Below, in pieces: positions 18,729 through 27,246 of a DNA stretch of 34,006 nucleotides. The first letter of the stretch is position 1. Every line of letters starts with the position of its first letter. The notes beneath the pieces are model-generated. The model was not told the DNA's origin. It ran no database searches and saw nothing but the letters and a program-made list of their open reading frames with translations. Position numbers and translations under genes: made by a program. Source of the stretch: Ramicandelaber brevisporus (lineage: Eukaryota; Kickxellomycota; Ramicandelaberales; Ramicandelaberaceae); assembly GCA_025201865.1 (NCBI GenBank), contig MU602810.1, forward strand, positions 13,466 to 47,471, in the 5' to 3' direction.

Positions 18729-18789
18729 AACAATAAAAACAAAAACAGAAGCAAAAGCAAAAACAGAAACGGAAACAGAAACAGAAAGG
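18729..18789 (+). repeat. A-rich hexamer-periodic tract (RAAACAGAAAC type)
   Basis: About nine 6-bp units related to AACAGA/AGCAAA in tandem, in non-coding DNA. It is the complementary-strand relative of the TCTGYN tracts elsewhere in the window. Confidence 0.65.
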
Positions 18790-19219
18790 AAGCTTGCCGT
18801 TCACACATGTCACACTTGTCACACTTGTGGCTTGGATTGCAGCCCTTTTATTAATTTATCGGGAAAATGACATTGTTGATTCATTCCGAAAGCTGCAGTC
18901 AATCGACGCCATCAGCGCGCACAAAACATTCAACATAACAAAAAGGAAAGAAAGGAAGAGAGGAAGAAAGAGAGGAAGGAAGAATGAAAGAAAAAAGGAG
19001 ATGCCTGTAATGTATGTGCGCGCGCGTGTTTGTGGTTGTGTGAGTATATGTTTGTGAATAGAAAGCACCTTCGTGCAGGGCTGCATGTGTAGTAGCAGCA
19101 ATACTTTTTTTTTAACGCTCTCCCTTCCCTCCTCTTCCCCCAATATTTTCTTTATTAGCATTACTATTATTACGCGTGATTTCTCTTTGTTTCTCTTTGT
19201 TTCCCTTTCTTTCTCTTTT

Positions 19220-19265
19220 CGTCTCCGTCTCCGTCTCCGTCTCTGCTTCTGCCTCTGTTTCTGCC
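19220..19265 (+). repeat. GTCTCC / TCTGCY hexamer-periodic tract
   Basis: Seven to eight 6-bp units shifting from CGTCTC to TCTGCY, about 170 bp before the SDR-like gene. Confidence 0.65.
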
Positions 19266-19434
19266 ACTTTTGCTCCGTTTCTGTCCTTACTTGTTCGACA
19301 TTATTTGTTCTCCTTTTGTTTGCCAGCTCTTTTCTTTTTTCTCTTTTTTTTTTGGCTTCTCTCGTGCTTTTTCTTTCTTTCGACGTTCCTGACACCTCCT
19401 TTTCTCCGACCTTCATCTTTCAATCACGCGTGTT

Positions 19435-21561
19435 ATGAGCAGACGAATGGTGCAACAAACAACCACCGATGACGAAGTGCTCACTGCAACGTCATCTACC
19501 TCAACCCGGCCAAGTCGTCAAACACAAAGTCGATATGCATCCTCACCAGCCGCAGTTTCCCTCGCAGCGGCGGCAGCAGCAGGAACAGTAATATCCACGG
19601 CTGTTCACCACGCAGCACCTACGTCTCCACTGTCAGCAGCAGCAACGACAACGACGACGACGACGACAACGGCAATAACGACGAGGTCGGCAGTAGCATC
19701 GAGTGCGTATAGACAAACTGCTATTGTGACATGCGCGAATGGACCGGTTGGTAGAGCTATTGCACGCCAATTAGTTGCAGACAAGTACAGAGTCATTGTG
19801 GGATGTCCTCATCATAAAGAAGGCAAACTACTAGTTAGAGAGCTCATTAATGATCGGCCAGAAACTCCTCCTTTGTTGATCAGCGATACATCCACCACTA
19901 CTGCAACAACGAGTGCAACTTCGTCAGTGCCCCAAACACCTGCTCCTGGATCATTGCCACACGCACCTCGCACGATTCATCATTCATTGGCAACACACAT
20001 GCATGAGATGGGGGAAGAGATTGTCAAGTTTATTCCCTTGGACCTGTCATCAGCCATTTCGGTTAGATCATTTGTTGAACAAGTCGCAGAACTAGACTGG
20101 CATGTTGATGTTCTTATTAATAACTCAATGGTTAAACTATCAAAGCGAGATGGAGGAAGCAATACTACAACGAGCAATGGAATTGACTACACCCTGGCTC
20201 ATAACTACTATGGCCCGTATCTTTTAACCCGCCAGTTGATTGATGTGCACATTAACAGACGTGAACTCAGCGACAGTTCATCCCACCAGCATCAGCGACT
20301 ACGCATTGTCAACGTATCTGGAAATGAGTATTACAACACGGATGTCGCCAATAGACTGCGCGAAGGGTCATTGAACGATCCATGCCCCTCCAGCAAAATG
20401 ACTGCAGACGATGTATTTGCATTGTCTCGCATGTACTTGGACGCCATGTCATACACAATCGCTGCTTCAAAAGATTACTGCGATGCTGGAATCACTGCCA
20501 TCTCTGTCAATCCTGGCTATATTCCTCACGAAAGCCCGCGGAATGAGTCGTCGTTTTTGTCCATCAACAACAGCAGCAGTCTGATTGGTAGTATGTGGAC
20601 ATCGACGTTTAATTACGTGTCTGGCGCATTGTCGCCCGATCAGGCTTCTCATAAAATCATTGATGCAATTTATGCGAACCCATTTGGATTGAAAGGAGCT
20701 CAGTCGCACATTACACAGCAGCAACACCAGCAACACCAGCAACACCAGCAACACCAGCAGCACCAACAGCACCAGCAGTATGATAAACATTATGATAAAT
20801 ACCAACAGCACCAGCGCAAAAGAATTGTTGATGAAAAGTATTATTCAACTGAGCCATTGTACTTGTTGAAAGGCGCTCTGGAGCGATATCCAATTACATG
20901 CCGAAGTATTTCTGCCAAGCTGTGGGATGCCAGTGAGAAGGTAGTCTTTGCGACACCAATCCCAATTAGCTTCAGCGATGGAATTGAGGAATTGGGTGCA
21001 TACACCATTACATCAACGACAGCAGCGGTAGCAGCAGCAGCGGCGGCGGCGGCAGCTGATGAACACGTGACCAGCTTGGCAGAGGTTGAATCGTTACGAA
21101 TGATACATTTGAGCGACACTCACCAGTCAACGCAGTCATCTGGCTCACCATCTTTATCGGCTCAGCCTCAATTGTCACCACCGGATGGACCAGGCAGACA
21201 AAAGAGCTTCTCTGCACACAGCACACCTAGATTATACCCAGCACGTCCCACAAGTCCATTCCAGCTCAATACCACAACTAGCCACAGTTCAATCTACAGT
21301 AGCTGGACCGTAGGAAGACATCACACAGCTGCCTCAACTGCAGCTACCTCGCTAGCAGTGACCGCATCGCCATCAATTGTGAGCCATGGCAACTATGACG
21401 TCGCTGGAACAAGCAGTGGGTTTGTGACAACCCCAAGACCTCAACGGTTTGCAGGCTCAGCAGTTGAGATTACAATGAATGGCGATGGAGATTTCCCATC
21501 CGATAATGGACGGCGCCGTCATCGTCAAATTAGCACATCTCATGTCAATTACATCATTTAA
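19435..21561 (+). CDS. Large SDR-fold protein with degenerate active site (probable pseudoenzyme)
   Basis: A 708-residue protein with a retinol-dehydrogenase/WWOX-like short-chain dehydrogenase domain (about 92-430). The fold is recognisable from AIVTCANGPVGRAIARQLV (TGxxxGxG region), LDLSS (201-205), VDVLINNS (NNAG region), NYYGPYLLTRQL, RIVNVSG and ISVNPGYI. Key residues appear replaced: the glycine motif reads TCANGPVG (98-105), NNAG reads NNSM (228-231), the serine position after NVS is Gly295, and YxxSK reads FALSR (327-331). Only the structural Asn256 remains. Substrate-binding and inter-strand loops hold Ser/Thr-rich inserts (about 150-190). The tail (about 430-708) is low-complexity, with a Gln/His repeat (about 425-455), poly-Ala and Ser/Thr/Pro-rich DNA-binding-unlike sequence. 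Likely role: NAD(P)-sensing or scaffold protein rather than an enzyme. The start at 19435 is preferred; a second Met follows four codons later. Confidence 0.75.
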   Translation: MSRRMVQQTTTDDEVLTATSSTSTRPSRQTQSRYASSPAAVSLAAAAAAGTVISTAVHHAAPTSPLSAAATTTTTTTTTAITTRSAVASSAYRQTAIVTCANGPVGRAIARQLVADKYRVIVGCPHHKEGKLLVRELINDRPETPPLLISDTSTTTATTSATSSVPQTPAPGSLPHAPRTIHHSLATHMHEMGEEIVKFIPLDLSSAISVRSFVEQVAELDWHVDVLINNSMVKLSKRDGGSNTTTSNGIDYTLAHNYYGPYLLTRQLIDVHINRRELSDSSSHQHQRLRIVNVSGNEYYNTDVANRLREGSLNDPCPSSKMTADDVFALSRMYLDAMSYTIAASKDYCDAGITAISVNPGYIPHESPRNESSFLSINNSSSLIGSMWTSTFNYVSGALSPDQASHKIIDAIYANPFGLKGAQSHITQQQHQQHQQHQQHQQHQQHQQYDKHYDKYQQHQRKRIVDEKYYSTEPLYLLKGALERYPITCRSISAKLWDASEKVVFATPIPISFSDGIEELGAYTITSTTAAVAAAAAAAAADEHVTSLAEVESLRMIHLSDTHQSTQSSGSPSLSAQPQLSPPDGPGRQKSFSAHSTPRLYPARPTSPFQLNTTTSHSSIYSSWTVGRHHTAASTAATSLAVTASPSIVSHGNYDVAGTSSGFVTTPRPQRFAGSAVEITMNGDGDFPSDNGRRRHRQISTSHVNYII
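20715..20782 (+). repeat. CAG/CAC-rich coding repeat (Gln-Gln-His)n in the SDR-like gene
   Basis: Repeated 9-bp units CAACACCAG/CAGCACCAA encode a Gln/His-rich tract just after the SDR fold, where the disordered tail begins. Confidence 0.8.
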
Positions 21562-21795
21562 GACTATCACACTCTACACAACGATATCCTCGCACGCGCT
21601 TTACACTAACTTATTGATTGCCTATCTTACTACCTCATTCTTTTTTACACATTTATATTTATCTTTCTATCTTTCTATCTTTTTATTTACCTTTACCTTT
21701 CACTTTCTCTACGTTTGTTTGCTTTCAACCTGTTATCCAAACTCCATTTTATGTTTGCTTCCTTTAATACTCTGTTTTAAATAGAAAACAATAAT

Positions 21796-21801
21796 AATAA
21801 A
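21796..21801 (+). terminator. Poly(A) signal AATAAA after the SDR-like gene
   Basis: Exact AATAAA 235 bp after the SDR stop and 40 bp before the end of the convergent cupredoxin gene. Confidence 0.5.
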
Positions 21802-21841
21802 TGATGATTAGAATTACGACTTTGTTCTTGTTCTTCTTCAT

Positions 21842-22174
21842 TTACGCAACAACGTTAATGACGCCAACCATGCCGCCCGCACAATGAGGTGTGCAATAGT
21901 AGTAACGCTCGCCCGTTTGAGTAAACATGAGCGAGTAGTTGGCGCCTTCAGCGCGCAAGTCCGTGCGGAATCCGCCCTGTCTCGGTGAACAATCACGACC
22001 CTCAACAACATCGTGTGGCACTGTTCCTTGCCATACAAAATCAACAGCCTCTCCAACCTTGACAGTGACTTGCTCTGGGCTAAAAGTCGGGCCGGGACCA
22101 ACGATAATCTGGCGAGCTGCAGAAACAACCGCAGTCAGCAATGCCAATACGGCAATGAGCATGAGTGAGCGCAT
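21842..22174 (-). CDS. Secreted plastocyanin-like cupredoxin
   Basis: A 110-residue protein with a signal peptide (about 1-19, hydrophobic core LMLIAVLALLTAVV, cleavage after VSA or SAA) and one cupredoxin domain. All four type-1 copper ligands are visible: H54 (PHDV), C94 and H97 (YYCTPHC) and M102 (AGGMVG). The YYCTPH...GMVG pattern is close to bacterial/plant plastocyanin. The residue after the ligand His is Cys98, and Cys62 (GRDCS) is available to pair with it, a disulfide that plastocyanins lack. It should act outside the cell or at the wall in electron transfer or copper handling; the partner is unknown. It converges on the SDR-like gene and is divergent from EAF6. Confidence 0.88.
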   Translation of the reverse strand: MRSLMLIAVLALLTAVVSAARQIIVGPGPTFSPEQVTVKVGEAVDFVWQGTVPHDVVEGRDCSPRQGGFRTDLRAEGANYSLMFTQTGERYYYCTPHCAGGMVGVINVVA

Positions 22175-22710
22175 TTTCTTTTGGTTTCTTCTTCTTAGCT
22201 GGTATTCGCGTTGACTGTGTCTGAGATATGAATATGAATATGAATATGAAAAAGTGAGAATGAGTGATTACAGAGTACAGAATGTGAGCAAGAAAAAACA
22301 ACAACCCACAAAGCCCAGAAGTGGAAATGAGCAAGTTGGCAGCAATCGCAATGTACGCAACAAAAGAGGAGAGAAAGGCTGGAATGAAGGAGGTTCGTCC
22401 GGAGAAGAATGAAAAATGAAGAAGAAGAAGAAGAAGAAGGAGGTAAATACCTCAAATTATGCGAATTGCAATGGTTTTGCGATGGTACTGGGTTGCTTTT
22501 GAGTTTCTTTTCGGCCAATATAGCGTTTGCTGGAGACTTAGGAGTAACTCTCACTAAGTAGATATGTGCAATACAGTTGACATCTTCAACACATATGTGG
22601 ATGTGAATATGGATGCTGGAAAGTGTTGTGGATGAGGATAATACTGTTGATTTCTTGTTGTTGACAACAACAGCAGTTTTTTTTTGTATTGCCTCGATAT
22701 CTTAATCACG
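22175..22710. promoter_or_regulatory. Divergent intergenic region, cupredoxin / EAF6
   Basis: 536 bp without a credible gene. It holds a (GAATAT)n run at about 22226-22249 and a (GAA)n run at about 22418-22440, with T-rich DNA just before the EAF6 start. A Ser/Phe-rich antisense frame across it is a translation of the repeats. Confidence 0.5.
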
Positions 22711-23766
22711 ATGGGAACACCAGCAGCCTCGAATCGAAAGGCAGCTGCAGCAGCGGCAGCGGCAGTCTCTACAGCAGCAGCAACTCCTACAGCAGCTGGC
22801 CGATCTGTTGGTCGCGGTGCAGCTTCTGCCAAATCAAAAGCTGCCGCTGCCGCCGCATCAGCTTCCAAAGCATCAGCAGATCCCTCTTCGTCAAAACACG
22901 GTTCTGCTTCGGCAGCAGCAACATCGTCAACTGAAGAATTGCATGCACTCGAAGAGCGTCTGAATGATTGTCTGGCTCGTAAACGCCAAATCGAGGCCAG
23001 CTTGGACAACTTGGAGAACCAGATATTTCAGTACGAGACATCCTACTTGGAAGACACATTGCACTCAGGCAACATTGCGCGTGGATTTGAAGGGTATTTG
23101 AATCCGGGGAGAGGCGATAGAAAGCGAGCGAGATTTGGTGAGAATGAACGCATATTCTCAATGTCATCTGTAATGTTTAGTAAAGCATTCAAGGTGCCCG
23201 TTGTAGTGGTTGATTCTAACAGTAGTAACAGCAACAGCCAACAAACAACAGCTGGTACCAGCAATGGAACTACGACCACTGCTACGATTGCTGGCGGAAA
23301 GGGTGGTGCAGCAGCAGCTGAACCGAACGCGGTTGCTACACCAGCTACTCGTGGCATTGCGCGCACAAATACTGCATCGACAGCTGCACGGCGCACGCGT
23401 AAATCAACTGGCGGCGGTTCTGTAATGTTTAGTAAAGCATTCAAGGTGCCCGTTGTAGTGGTTGATTCTAACAGTAGTAACAGCAACAGTCAGCAAACGA
23501 CAGCTGGTACTAGCAATGGAACTACGACCACTGCTACGACTGCTGGCGGAAAGGGTGGTGCAGCAGCAGCTGAACCGAACGCGGTTGCTACACCAGCCAC
23601 TCGTGGCGTAGCGCGCACAAATACTGCATCGACAGCTGCACGGCGCACGCGTAAATCAACTGGCGGCGGCGGTGGCGGCGGCGGTCGCTCAGCAACGAGA
23701 CGCCGTCGTCGCGATTCCCCAGATGATGATCGCGATACAATGGACACGGAGGATGATTCTGACTAA
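22711..23766 (+). CDS. EAF6: EAF6/MEAF6 histone acetyltransferase complex subunit with duplicated tail
   Basis: A 351-residue homologue of Eaf6, a small subunit of the NuA4 (and NuA3/MOZ-type) acetyltransferase complexes in the nucleus. The core (about 74-160) shows the family coiled coil (LEERLNDCLARKRQIEASLDNLE) followed by QIFQYETSYLED, GNIARGFEGYL and the basic RFGENERIFSMSSV segment. It is flanked by a poly-Ala N-terminus (about 11-60) and a long C-terminal tail. Residues 153-236 and 237-320 are almost identical 84-residue copies. The end is a Gly run, then basic (RRRRR) and acidic (DTEDDSD) clusters. Eaf6 proteins are usually 110-200 residues, so this tail is unusual. The start at Met 22711 is preferred over the upstream in-frame Met 22684, which adds only MYCLDILIT. 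Confidence 0.88.
   Translation: MGTPAASNRKAAAAAAAAVSTAAATPTAAGRSVGRGAASAKSKAAAAAASASKASADPSSSKHGSASAAATSSTEELHALEERLNDCLARKRQIEASLDNLENQIFQYETSYLEDTLHSGNIARGFEGYLNPGRGDRKRARFGENERIFSMSSVMFSKAFKVPVVVVDSNSSNSNSQQTTAGTSNGTTTTATIAGGKGGAAAAEPNAVATPATRGIARTNTASTAARRTRKSTGGGSVMFSKAFKVPVVVVDSNSSNSNSQQTTAGTSNGTTTTATTAGGKGGAAAAEPNAVATPATRGVARTNTASTAARRTRKSTGGGGGGGGRSATRRRRRDSPDDDRDTMDTEDDSD
23167..23418 (+). repeat. First copy of the 252-bp in-frame tandem duplication in EAF6
   Basis: Begins TCTGTAATGTTTAGTAAAGC and encodes 84 residues. It matches the next 252 bp with only a handful of substitutions, for example GCTACGATT versus GCTACGACT and GGCATTGCG versus GGCGTAGCG. Confidence 0.92.
23419..23670 (+). 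repeat. Second copy of the 252-bp tandem duplication in EAF6
   Basis: Directly abuts the first copy in the same reading frame, then runs into a Gly-coding GGCGGC extension not present after copy one. The period is a multiple of three, so the frame is kept. Confidence 0.92.
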
Positions 23767-24032
23767 ACGACAAATTAACTAGCTAACTGTACTATTCTGT
23801 TTTTCTTCTTTCTTTCTTCATAACTAGCTGTGTTTTAAGCGGTTTACCGATGTTAACAGCACAGTGTATCTTGACGACGAATTAGCGATGTTCGATCATG
23901 AAAGGGGTGGACGTGTTCGGAATTTGCGTGTATCAACCTCCAGCCATATCTACCAGCAAGGACAGACTCACACGTCTTTTTTCTCTTTCTTTCCTGAACA
24001 AAACCTTACTAAAGCAAACACGTCAACTCACG

Positions 24033-25895
24033 ATGGCAGGCGGACTAGACAATGCGCGTGCAGCTCTGAAGCAGCTCGATGACGAACGCGAGTCCTCCCT
24101 CGCGACCGTGTACTCTGTATCGGGTCCAGTCGTTGTTGCCGAGAACATGACCGGCTCGGCAATGTACGAACTGGTACGTGTTGGCCACGATGAGCTGATT
24201 GGAGAAGTCATCCGTCTCGAGGGCGACAAGGCCACTCTGCAGGTCTACGAAGAAACCACCGGTCTCACCGTTGGCGATCCTGTCGTCCGCTCTGGTATCC
24301 CTCTATCGGTTGAGCTCGGCCCTGGCTTGTGTGGCAACATCTTTGATGGCATTCAGCGTCCACTGCGAGGCATCCGCGAAATGTCTGGCGGCAGCATCTA
24401 CATTCCGCGCGGTATTGCTACACCTGCTCTGGATAAGAAGACTACCTGGGAGTTTAAGCCATTGAATTACTCGGAAGGCGATTTGGTCACTGGAGGCGAC
24501 ATTTATGGCTACGTGTATGAGAACTCACTCCTGTCGAAGCATTACATCATGGTTCCACCAAGAGCTCGCGGCCGTATCACCTATCTCGCGCAGGCTGGCA
24601 CTTATACAATCGACGAAACTATTCTCGAGCTTGACTTGGATGGCGAGCGCAAAGAGTACACAATGAAGCAGGTCTGGCCAGTTCGTACGCCGCGTCCAAC
24701 CACGGAGAAGCTGGCTGCCACCAACCCTCTGATCACTGGCCAGCGTGTTCTTGATGCGCTGTTCCCATGTGTACAGGGCGGTACCACTGCCATCCCAGGT
24801 GCTTTCGGCTGTGGCAAGACTGTCATTTCCCAGGCACTGTCCAAGTACTCCAACTCGGATATCATTGTGTACGTCGGCTGCGGCGAACGTGGTAACGAGA
24901 TGGCCGAAGTGTTGATGGAATTCCCGCAGCTCAGTGTCAACATAAACGGCCAGCAAGAGTCCATCATGAAGCGCACCACCCTGGTTGCCAACACCTCCAA
25001 CATGCCCGTCGCTGCCCGTGAGGCTTCCATCTACACCGGCATCACACTGTCTGAGTACTTCCGTGATCAGGGCTTGAATGTTGCCATGATGGCCGACTCG
25101 ACCTCCCGCTGGGCCGAAGCCCTGCGTGAAATTTCTGGTCGTCTTGGTGAAATGCCGGCTGATGGTGGTTATCCTGCCTATCTCGGTGCGCGTCTCGCCT
25201 CCTTCTACGAGCGTGCTGGTCGTGCCCAGTGCCTGGGTTCGCCAGGTCGCCAGGGCAGTATCACCGTCGTCGGTGCTGTGTCTCCGGCCGGTGGTGACCT
25301 TACTGATCCGGTTACAGTGGCCACTCTCGGCATCGTGCAGGTCTTCTGGGGTCTGGATAAGAAGCTGGCTCAGCGCAAGCACTTCCCATCTGTCAACTGG
25401 TCTCTCTCCTACTCTCGCTACACGGAGGCTCTTGAGCCATTCTACGACACTGTTGACGCAGACTTTGTTTCGCTGCGCCGCCAGACCAAGGAAATTCTGC
25501 AGAAGGAGGAGGATCTGAGCGAAATTGTGCAGCTGGTCGGCAAGTCCGCATTGCCCGAGAAGGACAAGGTTGTGCTTGAAGTTGCCAAGTTGATCAAGGA
25601 CGACTTCTTGCAGCAGAACTCGTACTCCTCGTACGATCCATTCTGCCCGTTCTACAAGACTGTTTGGATGCTGCGCAACATGGTTGGCCTGGCTAACCAC
25701 GCTACTCATGCCATTGAAGTCAGCGGTGGCAATGTCACTTGGAACAAGATTCGCAACTCCCTTGGTGATGTCATTCACAAGGTTAGCTCCATGAAGTTCG
25801 AGGACCCTGCTGACGGCGAGGAGATTATCAAGGCTCGCTACACTGAACTGTCCAAGGAGATTGAAGAACGCTTCCGCCGCCTCGCCGATGATTAA
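24033..25895 (+). CDS. VMA1: V-type proton ATPase catalytic subunit A
   Basis: A 620-residue catalytic A subunit of the V1 sector, which hydrolyses ATP to acidify the vacuole and endosomes. It has the Walker A loop GAFGCGKT (256-263), [10 protein letters not shown] (281-290), the A-subunit-specific non-homologous region (about 120-215), [33 protein letters not shown], and [19 protein letters not shown]. The length equals the usual 615-620. The site that carries the VDE intein in yeast (before Cys283) is uninterrupted. The start at 24033 ([10 protein letters not shown]) is chosen by homology; 45 more in-frame codons upstream are C/T-rich leader. Codon choice is strongly C-ending and biased, as expected for a highly expressed gene, which also leaves a 417-residue spurious frame on the opposite strand. 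Confidence 0.97.
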   Translation: MAGGLDNARAALKQLDDERESSLATVYSVSGPVVVAENMTGSAMYELVRVGHDELIGEVIRLEGDKATLQVYEETTGLTVGDPVVRSGIPLSVELGPGLCGNIFDGIQRPLRGIREMSGGSIYIPRGIATPALDKKTTWEFKPLNYSEGDLVTGGDIYGYVYENSLLSKHYIMVPPRARGRITYLAQAGTYTIDETILELDLDGERKEYTMKQVWPVRTPRPTTEKLAATNPLITGQRVLDALFPCVQGGTTAIPGAFGCGKTVISQALSKYSNSDIIVYVGCGERGNEMAEVLMEFPQLSVNINGQQESIMKRTTLVANTSNMPVAAREASIYTGITLSEYFRDQGLNVAMMADSTSRWAEALREISGRLGEMPADGGYPAYLGARLASFYERAGRAQCLGSPGRQGSITVVGAVSPAGGDLTDPVTVATLGIVQVFWGLDKKLAQRKHFPSVNWSLSYSRYTEALEPFYDTVDADFVSLRRQTKEILQKEEDLSEIVQLVGKSALPEKDKVVLEVAKLIKDDFLQQNSYSSYDPFCPFYKTVWMLRNMVGLANHATHAIEVSGGNVTWNKIRNSLGDVIHKVSSMKFEDPADGEEIIKARYTELSKEIEERFRRLADD

Positions 25896-25941
25896 GCATT
25901 CTCTCTTTTTTTACTTCTCTTTTTTAAAAAAAATTACTAAT

Positions 25942-25947
25942 AATAAA
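25942..25947 (+). terminator. Poly(A) signal AATAAA of VMA1
   Basis: Exact AATAAA 46 bp after the VMA1 stop, in the 163-bp gap to the convergent uL2m gene. Confidence 0.6.
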
Positions 25948-25997
25948 CAAGCACACATTCCTAACTCGGTTTCTTCATCTTAAACAAGCATCCCTTT

Positions 25998-26003
25998 TTT
26001 ATT
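25998..26003 (-). terminator. Poly(A) signal AATAAA (minus strand) of the uL2m gene
   Basis: TTTATT on the plus strand, i.e. AATAAA in the uL2m direction, about 55 bp after that gene's stop. Confidence 0.55.
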
Positions 26004-26058
26004 CTCTATTTCCTTTGAATTAAAGTTAAACATAACGAAAGTTGTTTTAAATATACGT

Positions 26059-27246
26059 TTATCTACGGGTCTTTGTTGGATAACGCTTGACCACAAGTGG
26101 GTTAATGTGCGTGCGAGTACGGCCACCCTTGGATGGCTTGCCCCACGGCGATACTGGGATGCGGTTACTCTTGGATTTACCACGACCACCACCAAGTGGA
26201 TGGTCGCACACGTTTTGGGCAACACCACGAACGCGTGGACGCCAGCCGCGACGACGACGAGCACCGGCGGTACCATACTGCTCATGCTTGTGGTTGGCAT
26301 TGCAGACGGAACCAATTGTGGCGCAGGCTTCAACTGGAATCTTTCGAATTTCACCAGATTGCAGTTTGAGCAGAGCATGGCCAGTTTGGCCGGTGGCCAG
26401 CAGGCGGGCAGAGGTGCCGGCAGCACGGCACAATGCAGCCTTGCCATCGTGAGACAGCGAAATGCAATGGATGACAGTACCCATCGGAATATACTTGAGC
26501 GGCATGCATGTGCCAATCGACAAATCCAGCTGACGAGTAATGTTGCTGTCGGTTGATGATCCCGTGGCAGCAGCAGCTGTCGACTCGGACGCAGAAGAAG
26601 AAGACGATGAACCAGCTTGAACAGCCTCGCCTCCGGATATAATCTTTGCCAAGTATCTACGGCGCTGCTCGTTCAAATACGACATGTTCGACTCAACTTC
26701 CTGCTTCAATGCCTGATCCTCCTTCGCAATCTTCTCTGGCTGGTACTGCAAGAATCTATACGATCTAACAATCATTCCCTGCTGCAATCCCTCCGGCGCC
26801 ACAATGTAGCTAAGCTCATTGGTTGTCAGATGCTTGAGCAATGCAATGTGCGCCGTCCTGCCCGGGTCATACTCGAGGCGAACAACCTGGGAAGCGCCAG
26901 CCTTAAACCGATTGAAATCAACAAGGCGAATACGGCGTTTGAAACCACCACCGCGGTGGCGGCATGTGATGCGGCCAGTGTTGCGGCAGCGACCGCCAGT
27001 GCGGCGCTTGGCAACCGTCAAGGCGCGAATGGGCTTGCCCTTGTGGAGATGGTCACGGACAACCATGCGGCGATGACGGAGACCGGGTGTGATAGGTTTC
27101 CAGGTCTTGAACTGGCCGTCTTTGCGAACGACCGCCATGCCGCGGGCGAAGGTGGTGCTGAGGAGCTTGCTGCTGTCCCGGCGAGCGGCAGCTGACACCA
27201 GGCAGCTCGATCGCGACGCGATTGCCGTCAAAGCTGATCTCAGCAT
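26059..27246 (-). CDS. RML2: Mitochondrial large-subunit ribosomal protein uL2m
   Basis: A 395-residue bacterial-type L2 of the mitochondrial ribosome. Residues 1-35 are rich in Ala, Ser and Arg and lack acids except one Asp, a good mitochondrial presequence. The body has GRITCRHRGGGFKRRIRLVDF, YIVAPEGLQQG, IPMGTVIH and the C-terminal GVAQNVCDHPLGGGRGKS with PVSPWGKPSKGGRTR. H349 of the DHP-x-GGG motif corresponds to the His important for peptidyl transfer in bacterial L2. Unusual is a roughly 75-residue insertion (about 165-245): a charged helix-like part followed by poly-Ser and Ala/Thr-rich sequence, between the two halves of the RNA-binding domain. The start at 27246 is chosen for the presequence; an upstream Met at 27456 gives a Cys-run translation of a CAA repeat. 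Confidence 0.93.
   Translation of the reverse strand: MLRSALTAIASRSSCLVSAAARRDSSKLLSTTFARGMAVVRKDGQFKTWKPITPGLRHRRMVVRDHLHKGKPIRALTVAKRRTGGRCRNTGRITCRHRGGGFKRRIRLVDFNRFKAGASQVVRLEYDPGRTAHIALLKHLTTNELSYIVAPEGLQQGMIVRSYRFLQYQPEKIAKEDQALKQEVESNMSYLNEQRRRYLAKIISGGEAVQAGSSSSSSASESTAAAATGSSTDSNITRQLDLSIGTCMPLKYIPMGTVIHCISLSHDGKAALCRAAGTSARLLATGQTGHALLKLQSGEIRKIPVEACATIGSVCNANHKHEQYGTAGARRRRGWRPRVRGVAQNVCDHPLGGGRGKSKSNRIPVSPWGKPSKGGRTRTHINPLVVKRYPTKTRR

Larger units (their letters stand above)
16787..19434. other. 2.6-kb non-coding interval between CYRI and the SDR gene
   Basis: No gene supported. C/T-rich DNA with a TTTTAG repeat (about 16903-16935) follows the CYRI stop. Around 17632-17910 is a degenerate tandem repeat. 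18160-18470 is relatively GC-rich without a believable frame on either strand. A GGTTC/GGTTT pentamer tract lies at 18467-18497, hexamer-periodic A-rich DNA at 18729-18789, AAAG-rich DNA at about 18943-19000, GT/GC alternation at 19012-19045, and a GTCTCC/TCTGCY hexamer tract at 19220-19265. The last 200 bp is C/T-rich and probably promoter or 5' UTR of the SDR gene. Confidence 0.55.

Noticed and set aside
18856-19416. 186-residue Lys/Arg/Glu-rich minus-strand frame
   Set aside because: It is the translation of AAAG- and C/T-rich repeats, with no structured region.
24876-24900. Possible intein at the classic VMA1 insertion site
   Set aside because: The VGCGERG motif is continuous and the protein has normal length, so no intein is present.
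24525-25778. 417-residue frame antisense to VMA1
   Set aside because: VMA1 is certain by homology; its strong codon bias avoids stops on the other strand, and the antisense product has no recognisable domain.
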